Positions 35,820 through 44,225 of a stretch of 64,000 nt of DNA are shown here, in pieces. The notes beneath the pieces are model-generated. The model saw only the letters and a program-made list of their open reading frames with translations, did no database searches and had not been told where the DNA came from. The stretch covers positions 2,556,661 to 2,620,660 of the forward strand of contig NZ_OY761810.1 in the NCBI RefSeq assembly GCF_963664915.1. The letters run 5' to 3'. The position numbers and the translations under genes are program-made. This stretch comes from an uncultured Caproiciproducens sp. GTDB lineage: Bacteria > Bacillota > Clostridia > Oscillospirales > Acutalibacteraceae. Positions within the stretch are counted from its first letter, which is position 1. Every line of letters begins with the position of its first letter.

Positions 35820-35955
35820 CAGGAATCCGTGGTGTGACCTTAATACAGTGTACACAACCATCGCCGGTATAATTTGTAATTGCTGAGGGCATTTCTAAAC
35901 TACAATAGCCATCATGCTGATAAATACAGTCTTCGTCACATTGTATGATACTCAT
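35776..35955 (-). CDS. Cys-rich miniprotein, 59 aa, C-x3-C-x7-C type
   Basis: Minus-strand ORF from ATG 35955 to TAA 35776, with GAGGTGAA upstream at a good distance. The sequence begins MSIIQCDEDCIYQHDGYCSLE and has two more cysteines (GDGCVHC). This Cys pattern resembles small clostridial proteins that databases often mislabel hydroxymyristoyl-ACP dehydratase; the function is unknown, metal binding likely. The last 44 bases overlap the 3' end of radA on the opposite strand. Confidence 0.7.
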   Translation of the reverse strand: MSIIQCDEDCIYQHDGYCSLEMPSAITNYTGDGCVHCIKVTPRIPVSSQMKPQTPPSHF

Positions 35956-36069
35956 TTATGTTCACCTCAACAATATTTTTGGGGATAAGTGTAAAAATTA
36001 TTCATTGATTTGCGCAAAATTTAACTAATATTTTCCCTCATCTATCACAGAATAAGCAGGAATGGGGGA

Positions 36070-37047
36070 ATGAGAATGAAAAAATACGTAATGCTATTTA
36101 CCTTTACATTACTGGCGGTTGCAGGAATGTTCACATGGGGTGTTTTTTCCCGGAATTCGGTTGTTCAAGTCAGTGTTGTAAAGTTAAATCCACTTACGGT
36201 TGAAAATTCAGTAACATGCAGTGGCAGAGTGGAGCGAATTTCAACTCACAATGTTTATTCACCGTCGGCGGCCTTTGTCAGTCAAGTCTACGTCAAGCTC
36301 GGAGATAAAGTCACCGCAGGACAATCTTTAATGGAAATTCAAGTGCCTTCAGCAAATACCGACACATCTAACTCAGACGGAACTTATCAAAGCCTTCTTG
36401 ACCAATACAACACACAAAGCCAAAATCAGGTTACAACGAAGACAATTACTTCGCCATACGCAGGAGAGATTACATCATTATCGGTTACCAATCAGGGCTA
36501 CATTGAATCCGGCAACCCGGTTGCGGTAATTTCGGACAGCTCTGAAAAGCTTCAGGTTAGGCTTTCGGTAAATGAATCTCAGATTTCTGAAGTAAAAGTA
36601 GGGCAGAAGGCGGTCATAACCGGTGTAGGATTTAAAAATACATCCTATTCCGGTATCGTAAAAAGTATTTCTTCCGATGCGAAACAGATTGTTTCCGCTA
36701 CTGGGCAGGAAACGGTTGTCGAGGTTATCGTCAGTGTTGAAAATACAAATCTCGATATAAAACCGGGATATACAGCAAAAGCGAAAATTATCACTTCAGA
36801 GAATCCAAATGTGCTTATTGCGCCCTACGACGCCGTCAGAGCCGATAAAGATGGGAACGAGTATGTATTCAAATTAAAAGAAAAAAAGGCTGTAAAAACC
36901 CCGGTAGTGACCAACAGAGAATTTGACAACGGCTTTGAGGTGACTAGCGGTCTATCAGTAAATGATCAAGTTATTGCTGACCCGGATTCAGTATCCAATG
37001 GTACTCACGTTATTCCAAAAGCTGGGACGGTGAGTTCGGATGATTGA
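36070..37047 (+). CDS. MacA/HlyD-type adaptor (membrane fusion) protein
   Basis: 325 residues: an N-terminal membrane anchor (about 5-25), a biotinyl-lipoyl-like domain (SPSAAFVSQVYVKLGDKVTAGQSLMEI region), only a very short hairpin, then a beta-barrel domain (GEITSLSVTNQGYIESGNPVAVISD, VGQKAVITG). In Gram-positives such proteins link to ABC permeases. GGGGG precedes ATG 36070. Overlaps the permease gene by eight bases. Confidence 0.85.
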   Translation: MRMKKYVMLFTFTLLAVAGMFTWGVFSRNSVVQVSVVKLNPLTVENSVTCSGRVERISTHNVYSPSAAFVSQVYVKLGDKVTAGQSLMEIQVPSANTDTSNSDGTYQSLLDQYNTQSQNQVTTKTITSPYAGEITSLSVTNQGYIESGNPVAVISDSSEKLQVRLSVNESQISEVKVGQKAVITGVGFKNTSYSGIVKSISSDAKQIVSATGQETVVEVIVSVENTNLDIKPGYTAKAKIITSENPNVLIAPYDAVRADKDGNEYVFKLKEKKAVKTPVVTNREFDNGFEVTSGLSVNDQVIADPDSVSNGTHVIPKAGTVSSDD

Positions 37048-38227
37048 CTATATGAAATCGGCGTTTCAAAATTTGGGGAGAAAACGTGTAAGAACAGCGC
37101 TTACCATATTGGGAATTGCAATTGGCGTGGCTTCTGTCATTATTATCGGCAATATCAGCCAGTGCGGAACAAATGCGCTTAGCGATGAACTTGAAAGCCT
37201 TGGGTTAAGCGGTCTTACGATCTCCTCTTCGTCGGATGCAGCTATGGTTTCTTTAAACGAGAATGACCTCAAAATTATAAAAAGATGCGATCAAGTGGAA
37301 CAGGCGGCTCCGGTTTTGGTAGAAAACACGGATATTTCAGCAAGAAAACTTAGTTCAAAGGCACTGGTATGGGGAATTGATACGAAGGCCAGCCAGATCA
37401 TTTCCATTAATCTGCTGTATGGCCGGTTATTCAGCAATGAAGATATTAATACGAATGCAAGCGTATGTTTAGTAGACGAAGCTTTTTCAAAAAGCACTTA
37501 TCTGAGAAGCAATATCATCGGAAAAAATATATCTATTATGTGCGGCGGAGTCGAAGAAAGTTATAAAGTGATCGGTATTATTAAAACAGGCAGTGGCCTC
37601 TTACAGAATATTATCGGCAACTATATTCCCACATTTGTTTATGTTCCGTATACAACAATTCAGACAGCCTCCGGACGAAATGATTTCGACCAGATTGTGG
37701 TCAAAGTCAAATCGGGCGGGAATGTAGAGAGCATCGGAAAGACCATTGTAGAATCTCTTAACCGGAATAATGGTACAACAGATGCGTTTATATCCAATAA
37801 TCTTGCAAAGCAAAAGGACAGTCTTACGAACATGCTGGGTATTGTGACGCTGATTCTTTCAGCAGTGGGTTCTGTTTCTTTATTGGTAGCCAGCCTGAGC
37901 ATCATGACCGTGATGCTGGTGTCGGTCAATGAACGAACCAGAGAAATCGGGATAAAAAAAGCAATAGGGGCAAAGCGAAGTTCCATTATGCTGGAATTTA
38001 TGTTCGAGGCGATCCTTATCTCTTTGATTGGCTGCGCATTTGGCATTGCTGCCGGATATTTAATATCATTTGCAGGTGCCAAATATTTCGGAGTAGAGTT
38101 AAGTACAAGGGTCGATATTATGATGCTTGCGGTAGAATTCTCCATTGTATCCGGTACGGTATTTGGTGTCTATCCGGCTTATAAAGCGTCAAGGCTGAAA
38201 CCGGTTGACGCACTCAGACAGGAGTAA
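37040..38227 (+). CDS. MacB/FtsX-type ABC transporter permease without its own ATPase
   Basis: 395 residues: N-terminal helix (about 20-38) beside AFQNLGRKRVRTALTILGIAIGVASVI, an extracellular MacB_PCD domain, then three C-terminal helices (about 270-380) ending YPAYKASRLKPVDALRQE, the FtsX family signature. No ATP-binding protein is encoded next to it; MacB-type systems usually have a LolD-like ATPase beside or fused to the permease. Confidence 0.87.
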   Translation: MIDYMKSAFQNLGRKRVRTALTILGIAIGVASVIIIGNISQCGTNALSDELESLGLSGLTISSSSDAAMVSLNENDLKIIKRCDQVEQAAPVLVENTDISARKLSSKALVWGIDTKASQIISINLLYGRLFSNEDINTNASVCLVDEAFSKSTYLRSNIIGKNISIMCGGVEESYKVIGIIKTGSGLLQNIIGNYIPTFVYVPYTTIQTASGRNDFDQIVVKVKSGGNVESIGKTIVESLNRNNGTTDAFISNNLAKQKDSLTNMLGIVTLILSAVGSVSLLVASLSIMTVMLVSVNERTREIGIKKAIGAKRSSIMLEFMFEAILISLIGCAFGIAAGYLISFAGAKYFGVELSTRVDIMMLAVEFSIVSGTVFGVYPAYKASRLKPVDALRQE

Positions 38228-38230
38228 AAC

Positions 38231-38980
38231 ATGTGCTTTATTAAAACGCCGAATTTACCGGAATCGGATGTGGCTTTAGTTGCCATGTCCGGTACATATC
38301 CTAAAATACAAGATGCGCTCAGCACTCTGGGCGTACAAACCATTTTAACCAAGCCATGCAAGGGTTTAAGCGAACCGGTGTGCAGTCATGCGGATATGCT
38401 TTGTCATCATTTAGGGCATAATCAAATGATTGTGGCAAGTGGGGAAGAGTATCTTAAAACGGAACTGGAGAACTATGGATTTAAAGTATTCTACTCGAAC
38501 AAACGTATTTTAGATTTATATCCAGGTGATGTGATCTTAAATTGCGCCCGAATTGGTGATAAACTCATCGCCAACAGAAACACTTTAGATGACACAATCA
38601 CTGATTATTGCAATACGAATCGTGTGGAGATTATTCCAACAAATCAAGGATACGCAAAATGTTCGACTGTGATAATCGACAGCTGTTCCATTATCACAGC
38701 AGATTCATCGATAGCGGAGGTAGCTGTAACAGCAGGAATAGAAACTCTAAAAATTACACCGGGTCATGTGAATTTAAAAGGATATGAGTACGGTTTTCTT
38801 GGCGGCGCGTGCGGAATGATCGGAAAAGGAAAACTTGCGTTTTCCGGCGATATAAAAAAACATCCGGACTATTATAGAATAAAATGTTTCTGTGATGAAA
38901 GGAATGTGGAATTAATTTCGCTGAATAACGGCCCGCTGACAGATGTGGGCGGAATCCTTCCGCTAAAAATAGTACTTTAA
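38231..38980 (+). CDS. GME-fold-like protein (DUF6873 type), function unknown
   Basis: 249 residues. The pattern of five-fold-like repeats with GLSEPVCSHADMLCHHLG, NLKGYEYGFLGGACGMIGKG and SLNNGPLTDVGGILPL recalls guanidine-modifying (deiminase) folds and the family I know as DUF6873; the match is from memory. An N-terminal MCFIKTPNLPES precedes. It begins three bases after the permease stop, with GGAG inside the permease gene, so it is coupled to it. Confidence 0.55.
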   Translation: MCFIKTPNLPESDVALVAMSGTYPKIQDALSTLGVQTILTKPCKGLSEPVCSHADMLCHHLGHNQMIVASGEEYLKTELENYGFKVFYSNKRILDLYPGDVILNCARIGDKLIANRNTLDDTITDYCNTNRVEIIPTNQGYAKCSTVIIDSCSIITADSSIAEVAVTAGIETLKITPGHVNLKGYEYGFLGGACGMIGKGKLAFSGDIKKHPDYYRIKCFCDERNVELISLNNGPLTDVGGILPLKIVL

Positions 38981-39026
38981 TGATTTGGAGAAGTAGACTC
39001 TCGACATCTCCTAAAAAATGGAATAC

Positions 39027-39056
39027 AATTATACAAAATGAATATTTTGTATAATT
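39027..39056. repeat. 13-bp perfect palindromic arms upstream of the recombinase
   Basis: AATTATACAAAAT (39027-39039) and ATTTTGTATAATT (39044-39056) with GAAT between, 41 bases before the recombinase start. No T-run follows, so a terminator is unlikely; an operator or a recombination site is possible. Confidence 0.65.
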
Positions 39057-39097
39057 GAGGGGACGAAAATATCTAAGAAAGGGTTTGAATTGAATTT

Positions 39098-40111
39098 ATG
39101 AAATCTGAATTGTTATCTGAAGCGCCTCCAATAATAAAAGAGTTTTTGGGATATGTTGGTACCATCAAAGGTAAATCCCCTAAAACCGTTGAAGAATATT
39201 ATCTTGACCTGCGCACTTTTTTCAGGTATATTAAAAAATCACGGAATCTCGTATCGGCTGATTTCGACTTTGAAAAAATCAGTATATCCGACATTGATCT
39301 TGATTTAATTAAAGACATTACTCTTACCGACGTTTTTGAATATATGAATTATCTGGCTACCGAACGTCATAATAAAGCGTCGACCCGATCCCGAAAGGTC
39401 TCAAGTCTTCGAACCTTCTTTAAGTACCTGACAAATAAGACCGGTAAACTGGCGGTGAATCCTGTTGAAGAACTTGAAACGCCTAAGCAAAAAAAATCTC
39501 TTCCTAAATATCTTACGCTTGAACAAAGTCTTGAATTATTATCTAAAGTTGATGGTCCTACAAAAGAACGCGATTACTGCATTTTAATCTTATTCTTAAA
39601 CTGCGGAATGCGTCTTTCCGAACTTGTAAGCCTAAATTTGAGTGATGTTCGCCACAGTACCGCAACTGTCAGAATTGTCGGCAAGGGCAACAAGGAGCGG
39701 ATCATTTATCTGAACGATGCCTGTATTGACGCAATAAACCGTTACATTGCGGTACGTCCAAACAATGCTTTAATTGACAAGAATGCGCTGTTCATCAGCA
39801 AACAGAATAAAAGAATCAGCCCCAAAACTGTGCAGTATATCGTTAAGAAATACCTGTCAGAAATCGAACTTGGAAACCTATCCGTACATAAGCTCAGACA
39901 TACGGCGGCAACCTTAATGTATCAGCACGGGCATGTCGATATCCGCGTTTTAAAGGATATTCTGGGCCATGAAAACTTGGGTACCACTGAGATTTACACA
40001 CATTTATCCGATGAACAGATGGCTAATGCTGCAAAAGCAAACCCCCTTTCAAATGTTAAACAGCGGGAATCCATAAACTTTAAAAAGGTCATAAAAAAAG
40101 AACCGGAATAA
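39098..40111 (+). CDS. Tyrosine recombinase, XerC/D type
   Basis: 337 residues. N-terminal SAM-like core-binding domain (about 12-125), then the catalytic domain with Arg in CGMRLSEL, Lys in GKGNKER, HKLRH, and LGHENLGTTEIYTHL with the His and nucleophile Tyr. The complete catalytic set suggests activity. Size and the lack of phage genes around favour a chromosomal Xer protein rather than an integrase. It converges with a second Xer gene. Confidence 0.87.
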   Translation: MKSELLSEAPPIIKEFLGYVGTIKGKSPKTVEEYYLDLRTFFRYIKKSRNLVSADFDFEKISISDIDLDLIKDITLTDVFEYMNYLATERHNKASTRSRKVSSLRTFFKYLTNKTGKLAVNPVEELETPKQKKSLPKYLTLEQSLELLSKVDGPTKERDYCILILFLNCGMRLSELVSLNLSDVRHSTATVRIVGKGNKERIIYLNDACIDAINRYIAVRPNNALIDKNALFISKQNKRISPKTVQYIVKKYLSEIELGNLSVHKLRHTAATLMYQHGHVDIRVLKDILGHENLGTTEIYTHLSDEQMANAAKANPLSNVKQRESINFKKVIKKEPE

Positions 40112-40125
40112 CCGGTTCTTTTTTT
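40098..40125. terminator. Terminator between two convergent recombinase genes
   Basis: AAGAACCGG / CCGGTTCTT stem (40098-40106 with 40112-40120), a five-base loop, and T-runs on both strands. The stop codon of the plus-strand gene is in the loop. Confidence 0.85.
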
Positions 40126-40136
40126 ATGGAACAACA

Positions 40137-41030
40137 CTAACTTGATTTTGCACGGGGATGACAGTTGTTATATACCTTTTTAAAATGATCATTTAACAAA
40201 TGAACGTAAACCTGTGTGGAAGAAATATCGGCATGGCCAAGCATCAGTTGAATATCCTTTAACTCGGCACCGTTTTCAAGCAAATGAATGGCAAATGAAT
40301 GGCGAAGCGTATGTGGCGTGATTTCTTTGACGATCCCCGCTTTTTCCGCATATCCTTTTACAATTTTCCAAAATCCCTGGCGCGTAAGCCTTCTTCCGTT
40401 CAAATTGGTAAACAGTGCCTGTCCCCCATCCGGCGTAATAATTAGATTTCTTACTTTTAAAATATATTCTGATATGGCACTAACAGCAGTTGGGTATACC
40501 GGTATCATCCGCTCGCTCTTTCCATTGTTGCAGTTCAGCATACCCGTATGTATATTGATATCCTGAACATTTAGATCAACCAGTTCGGAAGCTCGGATTC
40601 CGGTCGCATACAGCAGTTCCAGCATGGCCTTGTCCCGACAGCCTTTCGATTCCTGAATATCCGGCTGCGCAAGCAAAAGTTCAATTTCCTTACCGCTTAA
40701 AATCTGTGGCAGCTTTTTGACTGTTTTTTCCAGCTTAATGGCTTTTGCTGGGTTGCTGACAGTCTGATTGCTGATAATCAAATATTGATAGAAGCATCGG
40801 ATGGAAGCAACATTGCGGGTGATTGTGGCATTTGATTTTTTTGATTCCGTCAGTTTTAAAACATAAGAATTCATAAAATCAAGGTCAACCACGTTCGGAT
40901 TATCCAATCCTCGTTCACCCAAAAAAATCAAAAAATGCTCAACGTCGCGGATATAAGAATCCAGTGTGTTCGCAGACACAGCTTTTTTATTGACCAGATA
41001 ATTGCTAAAATCCGAACAGTAGTCCTTCAT
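40137..41030 (-). CDS. xerD: Tyrosine recombinase XerD
   Basis: 297 residues, close to the standard XerD length. Catalytic residues: Arg in YATGIRASEL, HTLRHSFA, LGHADISSTQVYVHL with the His and nucleophile Tyr. XerD resolves chromosome dimers at dif with XerC and FtsK. The position next to spoIIM is as in Bacillus (spoIIM near ripX/xerD), which supports XerD for this copy and leaves the convergent one as XerC-like. Confidence 0.85.
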   Translation of the reverse strand: MKDYCSDFSNYLVNKKAVSANTLDSYIRDVEHFLIFLGERGLDNPNVVDLDFMNSYVLKLTESKKSNATITRNVASIRCFYQYLIISNQTVSNPAKAIKLEKTVKKLPQILSGKEIELLLAQPDIQESKGCRDKAMLELLYATGIRASELVDLNVQDINIHTGMLNCNNGKSERMIPVYPTAVSAISEYILKVRNLIITPDGGQALFTNLNGRRLTRQGFWKIVKGYAEKAGIVKEITPHTLRHSFAIHLLENGAELKDIQLMLGHADISSTQVYVHLLNDHFKKVYNNCHPRAKSS

Positions 41031-41049
41031 TTTGTTCTATCCCCTCTAT

Positions 41050-41703
41050 TTAAAAAGAAAACATACCCGCAAAGCATCCTGAAAACATAACATCGAGAAT
41101 CGCCGCCAGAAATGCAATCATCAGAATCGCGCCAAAATGCAATAAATATGGTTTCATTTTAGGCGGGCTGATTGTCCCTCTTTGGGACACAGCGCTGCAT
41201 GACGCAATAATCCGAGAAAATCGTGAGCCTTCCTTTGCTGCAAGAAGGATAGCAAGGCAGCACACGAATGCCCCGGGGAGAATAACAACTAAATTAAACA
41301 ATACACCCATAAACCCATATGCCGCATACAAATATCCAGATGTCAGTCCCAAGCCAAAACCGCGGAAAAATAGAACAGCAGGTATGATAAACATTCCCCA
41401 CATGGAGAGTCCGCAGAGAAAACATATAAAAATAAAAATAAAGGATGAAGCAAAAGATGCAGAAAAAACTGAAATAATCGGTTGTGCAGCTCTCGCTTTA
41501 AAATTGCTGTAAAAAAGAAAATCAAGTTTATTCAATGCGGCAAAATCGGCATTTCTGGCGAAAACCGCTCCAAAAATCATACCGCAGATCAAAGAAAGCG
41601 AAAACAGCACCAGAACATAATTTTCACGCAGAGCATCAACGACAATTTTACTGTTTACAACGGGTCTGTGTTTAAAGCTATGTTTAACAACAATCATACT
41701 CAT
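41050..41703 (-). CDS. spoIIM: Stage II sporulation protein M-like membrane protein
   Basis: 217 residues with about five membrane helices. SpoIIM, SpoIID and SpoIIP form the machine that dissolves septal peptidoglycan in engulfment. The N-terminal helix is followed by FARNADFAALNKLDF, and the central helices by LVVILPGAFVCC, typical of the DUF95/SpoIIM family. Located directly upstream of xerD on the same strand, 19 bases apart. Confidence 0.82.
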   Translation of the reverse strand: MSMIVVKHSFKHRPVVNSKIVVDALRENYVLVLFSLSLICGMIFGAVFARNADFAALNKLDFLFYSNFKARAAQPIISVFSASFASSFIFIFICFLCGLSMWGMFIIPAVLFFRGFGLGLTSGYLYAAYGFMGVLFNLVVILPGAFVCCLAILLAAKEGSRFSRIIASCSAVSQRGTISPPKMKPYLLHFGAILMIAFLAAILDVMFSGCFAGMFSF

Positions 41704-41759
41704 ACATCCCCTTCAATAAGGATCCCTTAAAATGTATGAGTAGGATTTGTGTTATATGA

Positions 41760-42569
41760 TTATTTGCCCAGCTCTTCCGCTCTTTTTGTACAGGCTTTCA
41801 TCGCTTCATCGACCATTTGTTCAAAATGATGCTCATAAAAAACATCCAGTGCTTTTAAGGTAGTGCCGCCGGGCGAGGAAACCATTTTTATCAACGACTC
41901 CGGAGTCAAGTCCGGCTGACGAAGCATTTTCGCACTTCCTTCAAATGTTTGACAAATCAGCTGCAATGCAACTTGAGCGTCTATTCCTTGATTGACGGCA
42001 CTGTCCAGCATTGCTTTGGCAAACAGATAAACGTATGCAGGGCTGCTGCTGTTCACTGATATTACAGCATTCATCTGGCTTTCATCCAAAACAGTCACCG
42101 TACCGCAGGCGCCGAATAGGGATAGAACCAGCTGAAAGTCTTCCTCCGTTACATTTGCAGTTTTACTTAATGCGGTAGCACCCTTCCCTATCAGCAGCGG
42201 CGTATTGGGCATGGTTCTGATAACCGGACAGCCACAGTCAAGACTATCCATTATATACTTGGTTGATATGCCTGCCGCAATGGAAACAAAAAGGGTTTTC
42301 TCATTCACTACAGGTTTGACTGAAGCCAATACTTCAGCAAAATTCTGCGGTTTGACCGCAAGAAAAATAATATTGCAGTTCCCGGTAAGTTGTTCAATGG
42401 AAACTGCGGATTGAATCCCCGCTTTTTGTTCCAGTGCTTCACATTTGTCTTTGTTGATATCGTAAACATAAATTTGCTTTGCCGGAAACGTTTTTGTACC
42501 GACTATCCCGTTAATTATAGCGCCTGCCATATTGCCGGCACCAATGAATCCTAATATTTTATCACTCAA
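41760..42569 (-). CDS. proC: Pyrroline-5-carboxylate reductase
   Basis: Last step of proline synthesis, 269 residues. Rossmann motif GFIGAGNMAGAI at the N-terminus, AVKPQ, PNTP, and SSPGGTTLKAL near the C-terminus (signature). I chose TTG 42569, which has AGGTG upstream at a good distance; a GTG three codons earlier (42578) overlaps that site. Confidence 0.92.
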   Translation of the reverse strand: MSDKILGFIGAGNMAGAIINGIVGTKTFPAKQIYVYDINKDKCEALEQKAGIQSAVSIEQLTGNCNIIFLAVKPQNFAEVLASVKPVVNEKTLFVSIAAGISTKYIMDSLDCGCPVIRTMPNTPLLIGKGATALSKTANVTEEDFQLVLSLFGACGTVTVLDESQMNAVISVNSSSPAYVYLFAKAMLDSAVNQGIDAQVALQLICQTFEGSAKMLRQPDLTPESLIKMVSSPGGTTLKALDVFYEHHFEQMVDEAMKACTKRAEELGK

Positions 42570-42594
42570 AAAACACACCTGCCTTGTAAATATA

Positions 42595-42624
42595 TACTAT
42601 AATACATTTCGCGCTGCTTATCAA
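42595..42624 (-). promoter_or_regulatory. Probable promoter of proC
   Basis: On the minus strand TTGATA (42624-42619), an 18-base spacer and TATAGT (42600-42595), about 25 bases before the proC start. Confidence 0.5.
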
Positions 42625-42670
42625 TATAAAAATATACGCAGAAAGTAATTTTATGCATTTTCGTATAATA

Positions 42671-42731
42671 TTATGTCAATTGCGTTATGTAAACTGAAAA
42701 ATATTATGTAATGAACATTATGTAAACTGAA
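42671..42731 (+). repeat. Four TTATGT repeats, two of them TTATGTAAACTGAA, dif-half-like
   Basis: TTATGT begins at 42671, 42685, 42704 and 42718, spaced 14, 19 and 14. The copies at 42685-42698 and 42718-42731 are identical over 14 bases (TTATGTAAACTGAA). TTATGTAAACT equals the XerD-binding half of the Bacillus dif site as I remember it. The array lies between the promoter side of proC and the terminator of scfB. Confidence 0.7.
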
Positions 42732-42734
42732 TGT

Positions 42735-42774
42735 ATAAAAATACGCACGCTTACATTTTTAAAGCAAGCGTGCG
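42735..42774 (-). terminator. Terminator of the SCIFF maturase gene
   Basis: CGCACGCTT (42744-42752) pairs with AAGCGTGCG (42766-42774) around an A/T-rich loop; on the minus strand a TATTTTTAT run follows. Confidence 0.75.
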
Positions 42775-42794
42775 CCGCTTAATACTATATTCGG

Positions 42795-44174
42795 TTAATC
42801 AGCCATAGCCGCTTTTATCATAATGGCACATTCCAGACGTTTTTTCTCAAGATCGCATGATATTTTATGAGCCTTATGAATATCCCCTTCATATTGCCGA
42901 CTGTTCGCGTTGCAGCCACCGCTGCAATAAAATTTTGCCCAGCAATTTTTGCATTCCGGCTTTGAGTAGACATTAGTCAGAGCAAAGGAGTGCTTCATCT
43001 CAACATTCAAAGTTCCATCAAGCACATTTCCCATTTTAAAACTGTCGTCTCCTACGAACTGGTGGCACGGAAAAATATCGCCTTCCGGAGTTACTGCCAC
43101 ATACTCATTGCCGCAGCCGCAGCCGCGCAGGCGCTTGATCGCGCACGGCCCCTGGTCAAGGTCAAGCATGAAATGAAAGAAATTAAAGCCCTTCCCCACT
43201 CTTCTGCGGTCAATGATTGTTTTTGCAAGGCGTTCATATTCCTCAAAAACACGGGGTAGGTCCTCTTCTTTAATTGAATAATCAAGTTTTACATCTGATA
43301 CGACCGGTTCAACGGAAATTTGCTCAAAGCCAAGGTCAGCCATATGTAGCACGTCATTTGTAAAATCAAGATTATGTTTTGTGAATGTCCCCCTGGCGTA
43401 ATAGTCCTTATCACCGCGCGAGGCAACAAGCTTTTGAAATTTCGGAACAATCGAATCATAGCTTCCCGTACCATCGGCTCTGACGCGCAGCAGATCATTA
43501 ACGGTTTTTCTTCCGTCAAGTGAAAGCACACAGTTGGACATTTCCTTATTGATGAAATCGATTTTGTCATCTGTTAACAAAATGCCGTTTGTCGTAATGG
43601 TAAATCTAAAATTCTTATTGTGTTCTTTTTCAATACTGCGGGCGTAAGTTACAATTTGCTTGACCACTTCAAAGTTCATCAGCGGTTCCCCGCCGAAGAA
43701 ATCCACTTCAAGGTTATGTCTTCCTTCCGATTTTTCAATCAGGAAATCAATCGCTTGTTTACCCACTTCAAATGGCATCAGCATTCTGCCGCGGCCAAAG
43801 TCACCCTTGGCGGCGAAGCAGTATTCACACCTTAGGTTACAGTCATGCGCAATATTAAGGCACATAGACTTAATAGGGGCATCTTCCAGCATTTTCGCGA
43901 ATTTCTCATATTCGTCCGCTGAAAACAGTTGGCCGATTCGGAAGAGCTCTTTCAGTTCTTCGTAAGCTTCACTGATTGTCTGCGCGTCATATCTGCCGCG
44001 CAGATCATTCAGCATTTCTTCCGGCGGATTTTCCGGTACACTGTCTTTGAAATAGTCCAACATATCAAATGGTGCATCGTCAAAAAGATGAACGGCACCG
44101 CTGTTAGTATCCATGACGATATGATAACCATTTAAAGAATACTTGTGAATCATTTGTTTTCTCCGTTTGCACAA
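42795..44174 (-). CDS. scfB: SCIFF peptide maturase, radical SAM/SPASM enzyme
   Basis: Forms a thioether cross-link in the six-cysteine SCIFF peptide. 459 residues: an N-terminal peptide-recognition region (YSLNGYHIVMDTNSGAVHLFD), the radical SAM motif C-x3-C-x2-C in CNLRCEYCFA (about residue 110), and a C-terminal SPASM domain with many cysteines (CGCGNEY, CHQF, CKNC, CSGGCNANS). It follows the SCIFF gene, separated by a hairpin, which settles the identity. Confidence 0.94.
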   Translation of the reverse strand: MCKRRKQMIHKYSLNGYHIVMDTNSGAVHLFDDAPFDMLDYFKDSVPENPPEEMLNDLRGRYDAQTISEAYEELKELFRIGQLFSADEYEKFAKMLEDAPIKSMCLNIAHDCNLRCEYCFAAKGDFGRGRMLMPFEVGKQAIDFLIEKSEGRHNLEVDFFGGEPLMNFEVVKQIVTYARSIEKEHNKNFRFTITTNGILLTDDKIDFINKEMSNCVLSLDGRKTVNDLLRVRADGTGSYDSIVPKFQKLVASRGDKDYYARGTFTKHNLDFTNDVLHMADLGFEQISVEPVVSDVKLDYSIKEEDLPRVFEEYERLAKTIIDRRRVGKGFNFFHFMLDLDQGPCAIKRLRGCGCGNEYVAVTPEGDIFPCHQFVGDDSFKMGNVLDGTLNVEMKHSFALTNVYSKPECKNCWAKFYCSGGCNANSRQYEGDIHKAHKISCDLEKKRLECAIMIKAAMAD

Positions 44175-44177
44175 AAT

Positions 44178-44201
44178 TTAAGGGACATTTCTGTCCCTTA
44201 A
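44178..44201 (-). terminator. Hairpin between SCIFF peptide and maturase, probable attenuator
   Basis: TTAAGGGACA (44178-44187) and TGTCCCTTAA (44192-44201), a 10-bp perfect stem with a four-base loop; on the minus strand ATTTTG follows. A partial terminator here would give more peptide than enzyme. Confidence 0.75.
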
Positions 44202-44225
44202 GGCTTAAATTCAATTAAGATTATC

